This document shows, piece after piece, positions 16,060 through 24,574 of a stretch of DNA of 64,000 nucleotides (positions are counted from its first letter, which is position 1; each line of letters begins with the position of its first letter). The notes under the pieces were generated by a model. That model saw nothing but the letters and a program-made list of their open reading frames with translations, did no database searches and was not told where the DNA came from. A program made the position numbers and the translations under genes. Source of the DNA: Bacteroides sp. (GTDB lineage Bacteria; Bacteroidota; Bacteroidia; Bacteroidales; Bacteroidaceae); assembly GCA_019416685.1 (NCBI GenBank), contig DXWV01000101.1, forward strand, positions 62,001 to 126,000. Direction: 5' to 3'.

Positions 16060-18555
16060 ATGAAAAAGAATTTGTTTTTATGCCTGCTGTTTTTGCTGGG
16101 CATTCTCAATGTATCTGCTCAAACGACAGGTAACAAAGGTTTCAAGTTGAACGTAAATTCCGGAGATGCTTATCTGGATTGCGGAGATATCACACAGCTC
16201 AACAAAGCAGGAGCCTACACCATAGAGGCATGGGTAAATATAACCCTGGATGAACTGGCCGATCGCTTTATTATCTTCAAAAAAGAGCAGCCCGACGAAC
16301 GTAACCGTATTAAAGTACAGGTAGAAAAAAATGGCCAGATCTACGTTATGCAAGCCAACGGAGACGGTGCCTATGCACAAACATCTGCCGGATGCTATCC
16401 GAAAAGTGGCTGGCACCATGTGGCTTTAGTTTATGACGGAACAAAATCAAGCACCGATGAGGGAGTTATCATTCTCTATATCGACGGTATCCGTCAGGCC
16501 TTCTCCAATGCTTTCTTTAAACCTACCACAGGTGACATTGATGCGTCATTTGTATTAGGTGGCGCTTCTCTTGCCTGCTACGATGAAGTCAGAGTATGGA
16601 ACAAGTCTCTCAGCCTTGAAACCATATCTAAATGGAAAAGCTATAAAGTGCTCGATACACACCCGGATAAAGCCAACTTAGTGGCCTATTATGATTTCCA
16701 GAATGTAACAGGTACTGATGTTCCCGATTTACAGGGCGCTTATCCGGCTACTTTTAAAGCTACGGAAGCTGAAGTAAAAAACATCGACCTGAAGATCTTT
16801 GAAGAAGTAGGCGAAATGACTATCGAAAGCAGTATGGTTTCTCAGAAAACAGGTAATGCCTATGCAAAAGAAGACAACATTGAATTGCTTACTCTGAAAA
16901 TAAACACCGTTGGTGCAGGCGAACTGTCACTTACCGGACTGGACTTCTCGCTGAACGGTACAACCAAACTGACTGATATTGCCACGATCAATGTGTACTA
17001 TGCCGGAGACAAAGCACAGATCACAGACGAATCACTCACAATGAACTACCAGGCACTTCGCCCGGGTACCGGTAAACTGGAGTTACGTGATGGAGACAAC
17101 GCAGGTGAACAACCACTGAGTGTAGGAAATAACTTCTTTATCGTAGCCATCCGGTTGAAACCGACAGCCACCGACGGAAATAAACTGGACGGGCAAATCA
17201 CCAAACTGTACTTCAGTAACGGGAAAGATGTGGTTCCTGAATCTTCTGACCCGGACGGTGATATGACGATCCGCCAAATCAACAAGCTCGACGCAGCAGC
17301 CTATACACAGAAGTGTACTGACTACAACAATAAGATAGTATTCGGCTGGTTCCCCTGGTTCAGCGTCACCACTATTGACAAAGTAGACTGGAAAGGCCTC
17401 ACCCATATTGCTCCTATTGGTTTTGAAATCGACAAGGGAGGCTATACCCCCACTTTCGAAGATAAAGGTATTGATCTGAAATGGCCCTGGATTGACTTTA
17501 TTAACGCAGCGCACAAAAATGGCGTGAAAGTATTGGCTGCCATCACCGGTAATGTTCGCGACGGTGGGAATACAGCTTTCTATGTAGATCTGTTTGGCGA
17601 TTCACAAAAGATGCGTGCCGCAGCCGTTGCCATAGCTAAGTTTGTTGACAAATACAACCTGGATGGTATTAATATGGATATTGAAGAGTTTTACAACTCC
17701 GTCCCCAATCACGGTGCAAAATATAATGAACTGGCTAAATATATAAAAGAAGAGCTCGACAAAATCAATCCGGATTTTGAACTTTCTATTGCTACCTATC
17801 CGGGAAATGAAAGCAATGAATGGGATTTCAAAGGAATGCTCAAAAGTGCCGACTACCTCACTATCATGATGTACAACATCGGACAAACATTCACTTGCCC
17901 GCTGAATGATGCACAAAGAAGAATCAAGCAGTTCTGGCTGGATATCGACATTCCTGCATCTGACATTGTGATCGCATGGCCCTACTATGGTAATATCTAC
18001 AAGAACGGATCAAAATTCGGAACAGCCACTCTGGGCGACGTACCCAAGTATGCCAAAGACAATGATATCACCTGGGATGACGCAGCAAAATGTAATGTTT
18101 ATAAGTATACCGAAGACGGTGCCAATATGGTGGCTTATGCCGAAGATCTTCAAAGCCTCCGTTTAAAATATGACTATACTACCAAAGGCGGCTTCAAAGG
18201 TATTGGTATCTGGGCATTGGGGCAGGATGCAGGTATGGAAGACCAGGCATACGGATTGATTCGCGAATTCTACGATTCTACCTATCAAGGAACAGGAATC
18301 AGCAAGAACCAGTCCAATGGTAACATATCCGTTTACCCTGCTGCTATAGAAGATGAACTGTTCATCAACTTAGAAGACAATGACGAAGCCAATGTTACAG
18401 TCACTGTTTACAATATGATGGGACAGGCATTGAAAAACATAAACCTGACCTCCGGCGTACGGTCTGTTCACCTTAACAGCCTTTCTACCGGTTGCTATAT
18501 AGTGAAAATTCAATGTGAATCAGAGGTGGCAAGCTTTAGAATCGTAAAGAAGTAA
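16060..18555 (+). CDS. LamG-GH18 endo-glycosidase with a sorting-type C-terminal domain
   Basis: An 831-residue secreted multidomain enzyme. In order: signal peptide (1-20), a LamG/concanavalin-like sugar-binding domain (about 25-230; ending VAYYDFQNVTGTDVPDLQG), a beta domain resembling the N-terminal domain of BNR sialidases (about 250-410), a GH18 barrel (about 420-745) and a last 75 residues like a type IX secretion (T9SS) sorting domain. The GH18 motif is LDGINMDIEEFY (Asp535 to Glu542), with Glu542 the catalytic acid. GH18 members in such loci are mostly endo-beta-N-acetylglucosaminidases acting on N-glycans; a chitinase role is less likely given the neighbours. It is the last gene before repeat copy B. 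Confidence 0.88.
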   Translation: MKKNLFLCLLFLLGILNVSAQTTGNKGFKLNVNSGDAYLDCGDITQLNKAGAYTIEAWVNITLDELADRFIIFKKEQPDERNRIKVQVEKNGQIYVMQANGDGAYAQTSAGCYPKSGWHHVALVYDGTKSSTDEGVIILYIDGIRQAFSNAFFKPTTGDIDASFVLGGASLACYDEVRVWNKSLSLETISKWKSYKVLDTHPDKANLVAYYDFQNVTGTDVPDLQGAYPATFKATEAEVKNIDLKIFEEVGEMTIESSMVSQKTGNAYAKEDNIELLTLKINTVGAGELSLTGLDFSLNGTTKLTDIATINVYYAGDKAQITDESLTMNYQALRPGTGKLELRDGDNAGEQPLSVGNNFFIVAIRLKPTATDGNKLDGQITKLYFSNGKDVVPESSDPDGDMTIRQINKLDAAAYTQKCTDYNNKIVFGWFPWFSVTTIDKVDWKGLTHIAPIGFEIDKGGYTPTFEDKGIDLKWPWIDFINAAHKNGVKVLAAITGNVRDGGNTAFYVDLFGDSQKMRAAAVAIAKFVDKYNLDGINMDIEEFYNSVPNHGAKYNELAKYIKEELDKINPDFELSIATYPGNESNEWDFKGMLKSADYLTIMMYNIGQTFTCPLNDAQRRIKQFWLDIDIPASDIVIAWPYYGNIYKNGSKFGTATLGDVPKYAKDNDITWDDAAKCNVYKYTEDGANMVAYAEDLQSLRLKYDYTTKGGFKGIGIWALGQDAGMEDQAYGLIREFYDSTYQGTGISKNQSNGNISVYPAAIEDELFINLEDNDEANVTVTVYNMMGQALKNINLTSGVRSVHLNSLSTGCYIVKIQCESEVASFRIVKK

Positions 18556-18585
18556 ACCTTTTCGCTCTTTTTGGCAGATATTAAA

Positions 18586-18766
18586 ACTCACCACAGAGTA
18601 ACACGGAGTTTCACAGAGTATTATTTATCTGATTGAAACGCAGATGAACGCAGATTTTCGCAAAGGAAAACAAATATATGATAAAGAACTACAATCTTTT
18701 AATCTGTGTTCATCTGCGTTTCAATAAAGATAAACTCTGTGGAACTCTGTGAAACTCTGTGGTGAA
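18586..18766. repeat. Composite extragenic inverted repeat, copy B
   Basis: This fills most of the 266-bp gap between the GH18 and GH95 genes. The outer arms are built on CACAGAG (18590-18620 against 18731-18764) and the inner arms are a 24-bp inverted repeat with one mismatch (18633-18656 with 18701-18724; core GAAACGCAGATGAACGCAGA). It shares both building blocks with copy A (1231-1365) and the inner arm with copy C (36358-36462). It could act as a terminator or mRNA stabiliser between the two genes. Confidence 0.8.
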
Positions 18767-18821
18767 AAACTTCTGACACACCTGCTTTTTCTTCGGTATA
18801 TTTCCAATAAATACAGATATT

Positions 18822-21254
18822 ATGAGGTACAAAACTCTCCTGCTACTCCCGATAATAACTTTTCTTGTTACTTTACCAAAATACCTGTATGCAACCAATG
18901 AATGCTTATCCCCCAATGAGACGGTATGGTTTCGCTATCCGGCCCAAAGCTGGTCCGAACAGGCTTTACATATCGGTAATGGTTATATGGGTGCCTCTTT
19001 TTACGGAGAGGTAGAGAAGGAACGTTTTGATATCGCTGAAAAAACATTTTGGGCAGGAGGTCCTCATGCTGCCTCTGATTTTAATTACGGAATAATCAAA
19101 GGAGGTAAAGACAAGATAGCCACTATCCGGCAGTTAATAGTAGAGCGCCGGTTTGCTGAAGCCGATTCCCTCTCCCGTATCTACATGACCGGAGATTATA
19201 CTAACTATGGCTATTTTTCAATGGTGGGTAATCTGTGGATTGACTTTGGCAAAAACAAACAACCCGTACAAAATTACCTGCGCGGCATCGATCTATCCAC
19301 ATCCCGTGGTTTCGTTGAATATACACAGGGAGGTGTACAGTTTAACCGTGAATATTTCTGCAGCTATCCTGATAAATTGATGGCACTTCATTTTACGGCC
19401 GATAAAGCAGGAAAAATTAGTTTCTCTCTTTCCCATTCACTCGTCTATCAGCCCGAAGAGGTCATAGAAAGTGAGAATGGACTTACTTTCAATGGGATCA
19501 TCCGGGAAAATGGATTAGGCTATACCATTCGTATTAAAATTGTTCAGCAAGGCGGAAGTGTCAAAGTAGCCCATCAACAGATTATAGTAGAAAAAGCCAA
19601 TGAAGCCACTGTATTCTATGCGGTCGACACTGAATATGCTCCTGTATACCCCCTATATAAAGGAGAGAATCCGCAACAAAATACCGGGAAGGTAATAACA
19701 AAAGCCATTACAAAAGGCTACGAGACAGTCAAAAACACACATATATCCGATTATCAGACTTTGTACAATCGGGTCAGATTCACTCTTACCGGAGACACGG
19801 CTTCCGAACAACTTCCAACCAATGTGCGTGTGAAACAATTGCAGGAAGGATTTACCGACGACGCCTCTCTGAAAGTTTTAGGGTTCAACCTCAGCCGTTA
19901 CCTGCTGATAAGTGCCTCCCGCCCCGGCACACTACCTTCCACCCTGCAAGGTGTATGGAATACCTTTGAAAAGGCTCCATGGAACGGAAATTTCCAAAGC
20001 AACATCAATCTCCAGGAGATGTATTGGGGATGCGGACCTACCCATTTACCGGAATGTGAGGAGGCTTATCTGGAATGGATTGAGGGCCTGGTAGAACCCG
20101 GACGGCAAACGGCCCGCGAATATTACGGAACGAAAGGCTGGGTCAGCCATTCTACCGGAAATATATGGGGGCACACCGTTCCCGGTGATGATATCCTGTG
20201 GGGACTCTATCCTTCGGGAGCTGCCTGGCATTGCAGGCACCTGTGGGAACATTATGTTTTCAACGGAGATAAAGAGTACCTCAGAACAAAAGGATATCCT
20301 ATTATGAAAGAAGCTGCCGAATTCTGGCTGGAAAACATGGTAGAGTATCAGGGACATTTCATTATTGCCCCTTCCGTATCGGCAGAACACGGCATTGAAA
20401 TGAAAAACGGTTCTCCGGCAGAGTATTCTACCACAAACGGCGAGCAAACGGAAGAAAGACTTTTTACCGTGCCTGCCTACCAGGATATAGAAATGGTATA
20501 TGATCTATATACCCACGTAATCAAAGCAGCAGAATGCCTGAACACAGATTCTGTATTCCGCCAGAAACTGCTCATTGCCAGAAACAAGCTACTACCCTTG
20601 AAGATAGGACGCTATGGACAATTGCAGGAATGGATAGATGATGTGGACAACCCACACGATCATCATCGCCACCTTGCCCACCTTTATGCTTTGTATCCGG
20701 GAAATAGGATATCATACACCCGGACACCTGCATTGGTACAGGCTGCCCGGAAATCTTTAGAGATGAGGGGTAAAGGTAAATTTGGCAACAGATGGCCTCA
20801 TACGGGAGGTAACTGGTCTATGGCATGGCGTACCGCTTTATGGACCAGACTCTATGATGGCAATCAGGCTATTGACACTTTCAACCGAATGATTAAAGAA
20901 AGTGGATACGAAAATATGATGTCCAGCCAATCGGGAAATATGCAGGTAGACGCTACAATGGCTACCTCAGGGCTTTTTGCTGAAATGCTATTACAGTCTC
21001 ACGAAGGTTTTATACACCTTTTGCCTGCCTTGCCTACTGAATGGCCGGAAGGCAAAATCAAAGGATTGATGGCAAGAAATGGCTATCAGGTAACGATTGA
21101 ATGGAAATATGGAAAGCTGACAAAGGCGGAAATTGTAATTCCACAAGGGATGGACAGACCGACAGTAAAAATACAAGGCGTTCCTTTGTCAGAGACAGAT
21201 GACAGAGTGAATTTTATCTCCTACTCACAAAGTACCTCACACACCTTGTTCTGA
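18822..21254 (+). CDS. GH95 alpha-L-fucosidase (or alpha-galactosidase)
   Basis: An 810-residue enzyme with a signal peptide (about 1-25) and the full GH95 layout: N-terminal beta-sandwich (WSEQALHIGNGYMGASFYG), then the (alpha/alpha)6 barrel. Catalytic-site residues are in place: NINLQEMYW (Asn394, Asn396), LQEWIDD (Glu603), HHRHLAHLYALYPG and MQVDATMATSGLFAEMLLQS (Asp710). The pocket segment APSVSAEHGIEM differs from the commoner PSTSPEN, so the sugar preference may be shifted; some GH95 members prefer L-galactose. It should remove terminal fucose from host glycans. The 3' end overlaps the convergent carboxypeptidase gene by 34 bp. Confidence 0.9.
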   Translation: MRYKTLLLLPIITFLVTLPKYLYATNECLSPNETVWFRYPAQSWSEQALHIGNGYMGASFYGEVEKERFDIAEKTFWAGGPHAASDFNYGIIKGGKDKIATIRQLIVERRFAEADSLSRIYMTGDYTNYGYFSMVGNLWIDFGKNKQPVQNYLRGIDLSTSRGFVEYTQGGVQFNREYFCSYPDKLMALHFTADKAGKISFSLSHSLVYQPEEVIESENGLTFNGIIRENGLGYTIRIKIVQQGGSVKVAHQQIIVEKANEATVFYAVDTEYAPVYPLYKGENPQQNTGKVITKAITKGYETVKNTHISDYQTLYNRVRFTLTGDTASEQLPTNVRVKQLQEGFTDDASLKVLGFNLSRYLLISASRPGTLPSTLQGVWNTFEKAPWNGNFQSNINLQEMYWGCGPTHLPECEEAYLEWIEGLVEPGRQTAREYYGTKGWVSHSTGNIWGHTVPGDDILWGLYPSGAAWHCRHLWEHYVFNGDKEYLRTKGYPIMKEAAEFWLENMVEYQGHFIIAPSVSAEHGIEMKNGSPAEYSTTNGEQTEERLFTVPAYQDIEMVYDLYTHVIKAAECLNTDSVFRQKLLIARNKLLPLKIGRYGQLQEWIDDVDNPHDHHRHLAHLYALYPGNRISYTRTPALVQAARKSLEMRGKGKFGNRWPHTGGNWSMAWRTALWTRLYDGNQAIDTFNRMIKESGYENMMSSQSGNMQVDATMATSGLFAEMLLQSHEGFIHLLPALPTEWPEGKIKGLMARNGYQVTIEWKYGKLTKAEIVIPQGMDRPTVKIQGVPLSETDDRVNFISYSQSTSHTLF

Positions 21255-22621
21255 AACTCTCTTGCTTTGGCAGCCGAAAGCACATTCTGATTCATAATGG
21301 CAAAGGCTATTTCATGCCCGTTTGCAGCCTTCAGATAACCTGCCAGGGTATTAATAGCTGTATAGGAACCTGTCTTGGCATGAACATTCTTATAGGCTTT
21401 TCCTTGTTGCATTCTATACTTCAATGTTCCGTCTACTCCGGCAATAGGAAGAGCCTTATAAAGTTTCTGAAACACATCCGTTCGGGAATAGGCAAATTTA
21501 AGGAAATCGACCAGAAGAGCAGGAGAGAGGTAGTCGTAGTTAGACAATCCACACCCATCGGCTATCTTATAATGGTCGGGATTGTGCCCCAGCTGCTTTA
21601 TCATCTTCTTTATCTCGGCAATACCCTCTTTGGCTGAGACATACTTCTTCCCGATGGCTTGTGCCCCCAGACGACAAAGCAGGGCTTCTGCATTCAGATT
21701 ATCGCTTTCCTTCATTATCTGGGTAACTACATCCTGTACAGAGCACTCCGAACGTGCCATGCAAACGGATGAACTATCGGGAGTAAAAACAGAAAAGGCA
21801 TACTTTAGAGGCACCTCAATACCTTTGTCGCGGAGCTTTTCCAGAAAAGCATACATAAAGAAGTCCTGTGAAGAGAAGACATTGATATCCGCACTACGCC
21901 TCCCCTCTACATTGCCTGTGACCGTGATATTGTTTTTATTTTCAAGCCATCCCCTGGTCACGGTAAACTTTCCGGCAGAGGGGGTACGCGTCCGGGTTGC
22001 ATTGCCGAGGCTATAATAAGAGGATTGCGGATGGCAGGAAACTCGTGCCGTATCTCCCCGAACAGCACCCGGAACCGCTGTTACCGTCACCATTCCTTTG
22101 TGATACATCAACGGAGAGAGATAGGGCTGATATGCTTCCGGCGTATCATCCCATGCCCATCCGCTACCCCAATAGAGGGAGTCTTTCATGGAAATATCTC
22201 CATAGATCCTCCCATCGATAACGGAGAAAGGAGAAGTGATGATGGCGTCTACCAGCGTATCCATACTAAGTTCATCAAATTCGGGATCAAAACCTCCTAC
22301 TACATATAAATCTCCACGCAAAGTATCGTGCTCTATGGTTCCATTATACCAAACCTCGGTACGAAACGGCTCGTCGGCATCCGAACGGGAGAGGGCGGTA
22401 ATAGCAGTCAGCAGCTTCATGGTCGATGCCGGACGTGAAAGTTTGGTATCCCGATACGTATAAAGCGGTTTCTTATCGGTAAGATCATAAACAGATATAC
22501 CGACTTCAGATCCATCAGGCAAGGTTTTCAACAACAAGTTGATGCGGGAAGAGAGAACTTCCTGCCCCCATAAAACCGGAAGGCAGGAGGATAAAATAAG
22601 GAATAGGAAAATTCTTTGCAT
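21221..22621 (-). CDS. dacB: D-alanyl-D-alanine carboxypeptidase/endopeptidase (PBP4 family)
   Basis: A 466-residue penicillin-binding protein of the S13 (PBP4/DacB) type. Residues 1-19 are a signal peptide. The three active-site motifs are visible: SxxK as STMK (Ser66, Lys69), SxN as SDN in MKESDNLNAEALL, and KTG in HAKTGSYTAINTLAGYL. It trims or opens peptidoglycan cross-links in the periplasm. It follows the lpdA gene by 16 bp and may be read from the same transcript. Its last codons overlap the GH95 gene end by 34 bp. It is not part of the glycan locus. Confidence 0.93.
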   Translation of the reverse strand: MQRIFLFLILSSCLPVLWGQEVLSSRINLLLKTLPDGSEVGISVYDLTDKKPLYTYRDTKLSRPASTMKLLTAITALSRSDADEPFRTEVWYNGTIEHDTLRGDLYVVGGFDPEFDELSMDTLVDAIITSPFSVIDGRIYGDISMKDSLYWGSGWAWDDTPEAYQPYLSPLMYHKGMVTVTAVPGAVRGDTARVSCHPQSSYYSLGNATRTRTPSAGKFTVTRGWLENKNNITVTGNVEGRRSADINVFSSQDFFMYAFLEKLRDKGIEVPLKYAFSVFTPDSSSVCMARSECSVQDVVTQIMKESDNLNAEALLCRLGAQAIGKKYVSAKEGIAEIKKMIKQLGHNPDHYKIADGCGLSNYDYLSPALLVDFLKFAYSRTDVFQKLYKALPIAGVDGTLKYRMQQGKAYKNVHAKTGSYTAINTLAGYLKAANGHEIAFAIMNQNVLSAAKAREFQNKVCEVLCE

Positions 22622-22637
22622 ACGTTTAGTTTCTTAA

Positions 22638-23981
22638 TCACAGGGCTTCCCTGAATATTTCGGCTACTGTGGGGTGGGGGAATACAATCTTCTTCCACTC
22701 CGTAGTTGTCAGTTTTAACTCTACTGCCATACCGGCAAGGGTAATAATCTCGGAAGCAGGATTACCAAGTACATGGGCACCCAAAATCGTTTTGTCCTCT
22801 CCGATCAATAGTTTGCACATACCGTTCACACCTTCATTTTCAGCAACAAAACGGCCGGAATATGCCATTGGTAATTTAACAATGTGATGGGGAATACCTT
22901 TTGCCAACAGACTTTCTTCGGTATGCCCTACTCCGGCAATCTCCGGATTGGTATATACTACACCGGGAATGGCACGATAACTCATCACATCGTCCCTACC
23001 AAGAATGGTATGTACGGCTACTTCTGCTTCGCGAACCGCCGTATGGGCAAGCAGCGAAAAGCCTGTAAGGTCACCACAGACATATACACCCGGTTCGGAG
23101 GTCTGCATTTTAGAATTAACGGCAACGTTCCCGCGTTCCGTCAATACCAGTTTCAGATTTTCGAGTCCGAAACCTTTGGTGACAGGGCGACGGCCTACAC
23201 TCATCAGTAGCTTTTCTGCAATCACACTACCGGAGCCTTCGGCATTCTCATAAGAGACCACAGCCCCCGCTTCGTTCTGCGACAGAGAAATAACCTTCGT
23301 ATTCAACAGAAACTTAATACCTCGTTTCGCATATTCGGCACGAAGCAAGGCAGAAAGTTCTTTATCCATTCCGTTCAGTATTTCGTCCAACATTTCTATC
23401 ACTGTCACCTGTACGCCAAGGCTATTGAAGAAAGAAGCAAATTCCATTCCGATAACACCACCGCCAACGATAGCCAGTGAAGCGGGTAATTCTTTGTTAT
23501 CAAGCGCATCGCGATGCGTCCAGTAATTCACCGTATCAATGCCTGTGATAGGAGGGATAAAGGTCTCAGAACCTGTACAGAGTATCAGATTCTCACATTC
23601 ATAGGTTTCTTCACCACAACGCACCGTATTCTTATCTACGATCTGCGCCTCACCCTGTACAATCGTCACGTTATTGGAGGTCAGTTTACCCTTTACTCCT
23701 AATACCAGTTTGCGCACTACCTTACTCTTACGGGCAATTATCTTCGATAAGTCAAAAGAAACCTCCGGCACACTCACAGCATATTTGGAAGCATGCCTCG
23801 CTCCGTCATACGTCTTTGCCGAATAAAGCAAAGTCTTGGTAGGAATACATCCTTCGTTAAGACAAACTCCACCTAAATTCTGCTTTTCAAAAAGCACAAC
23901 ACTCAGTCCGGCTTTGCCGGCTGTTTCGGCAGCTGTGTAGCCCGCAGGACCGCCGCCAATGATAATTACCTGGTATTTCAT
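22638..23981 (-). CDS. lpdA: Dihydrolipoyl dehydrogenase (E3)
   Basis: A 447-residue flavoprotein disulfide reductase. The FAD motif GGGPAGYTAA is at residues 9-18, the redox-active disulfide in GGVCLNEGCIPTKTL is Cys40/Cys45, the NAD-binding motif is GGGVIGMEFASFFNSLG, and the C-terminal catalytic pair is in FPHPTVAEIF. It reoxidises lipoyl groups of 2-oxo acid dehydrogenase or glycine cleavage complexes. No E1, E2 or lipoyl-carrier gene lies in the window, so the partner complex is not shown. A hairpin at 24008-24065 lies upstream, between it and the next gene on the same strand. Confidence 0.93.
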   Translation of the reverse strand: MKYQVIIIGGGPAGYTAAETAGKAGLSVVLFEKQNLGGVCLNEGCIPTKTLLYSAKTYDGARHASKYAVSVPEVSFDLSKIIARKSKVVRKLVLGVKGKLTSNNVTIVQGEAQIVDKNTVRCGEETYECENLILCTGSETFIPPITGIDTVNYWTHRDALDNKELPASLAIVGGGVIGMEFASFFNSLGVQVTVIEMLDEILNGMDKELSALLRAEYAKRGIKFLLNTKVISLSQNEAGAVVSYENAEGSGSVIAEKLLMSVGRRPVTKGFGLENLKLVLTERGNVAVNSKMQTSEPGVYVCGDLTGFSLLAHTAVREAEVAVHTILGRDDVMSYRAIPGVVYTNPEIAGVGHTEESLLAKGIPHHIVKLPMAYSGRFVAENEGVNGMCKLLIGEDKTILGAHVLGNPASEIITLAGMAVELKLTTTEWKKIVFPHPTVAEIFREAL

Positions 23982-24007
23982 ATTATTTGAATTAGTGATA
24001 AGTGATG

Positions 24008-24065
24008 AGTGATAAGCGATGAATGACTGTGCAATTGTACTGCATAATGCTAATCGCTTATCACT
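24008..24065. repeat. GTGATAAG-type hairpin
   Basis: AGTGATAAGCGAT (24008-24020) and its exact complement (24053-24065) form a 13-bp stem. The left flank repeats the theme (AGTGATAAGTGATGAGTGAT). The right arm overlaps the TAG stop of the PH-domain gene. A relative with a 17-bp stem lies at 58938-58998. On the minus strand it may end or stabilise the PH-domain mRNA. Confidence 0.65.
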
Positions 24066-24498
24066 AACCGTTAACCGTTATTTTTATTTTCTCCAACCAC
24101 TCTATAAACTCCTGCTCTTTCACGGGCATCACTGATACATATTTATCTTTGCCGTATTCAATCAGTACATACTCAGTCACGGAGAAACGACCGAATTTCA
24201 TCGAATGATGTTTTTGCACAGAGATAATATCTTTGACAGGAATTGTCTTTTTACGTGTAAAGCGTCCGTAAGAAAGGATAAGCTCACCTTGTGATGTGAC
24301 AGTATAGGTGGTGTGAATCACCTGTTCAATCACCACAATGAGCAACAGCATCATAAAAGCAGCAAGCACAATATACTTGCACCACAGGAAACCAAATGCA
24401 TTTGCCCCCAGTACCACCAGTAGAAAATATTGATACCAGGCAATGCGGGCATGGAAAACTCGGTTCATTTTGTCAGATTTTTGCTGCCAAGTTAGCAA
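24064..24498 (-). CDS. Small membrane protein with bacterial PH domain
   Basis: A 144-residue protein. Residues about 18-55 form two closely spaced membrane helices (YQYFLLVVLGANAFGFLW; YIVLAAFMMLLLIVVIEQVI). The rest matches a bacterial PH (YdbT/bPH2-like) beta-sandwich: YTVTSQGELILSYGRFTRK, IPVKDIISVQKH, LIEYGKDKYVSVMPV, and a closing helix FIEWLEKI. The role of such proteins is poorly defined. It diverges from nadB, with 76 bp between the starts. Confidence 0.75.
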   Translation of the reverse strand: MLTWQQKSDKMNRVFHARIAWYQYFLLVVLGANAFGFLWCKYIVLAAFMMLLLIVVIEQVIHTTYTVTSQGELILSYGRFTRKKTIPVKDIISVQKHHSMKFGRFSVTEYVLIEYGKDKYVSVMPVKEQEFIEWLEKIKITVNG

Positions 24499-24546
24499 TT
24501 TTATGAATTAATGGCAACGAAAAGTACAATGAAAACAGTTATTTTG

Positions 24547-24554
24547 TAGTTTTG
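24547..24554 (+). promoter_or_regulatory. Bacteroides -7 box for nadB
   Basis: TAGTTTTG matches TAnnTTTG exactly and lies 20 bp upstream of the ATG at 24575, giving a short leader of about 10-15 bases. Confidence 0.55.
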
Positions 24555-24574
24555 CGGTAATAAACATTTAGATT

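Noticed and set aside
18822..21254. GH95 as part of PUL 2
   Set aside because: It follows the GH18 gene on the same strand and is cut off from PUL 2 by four core genes.
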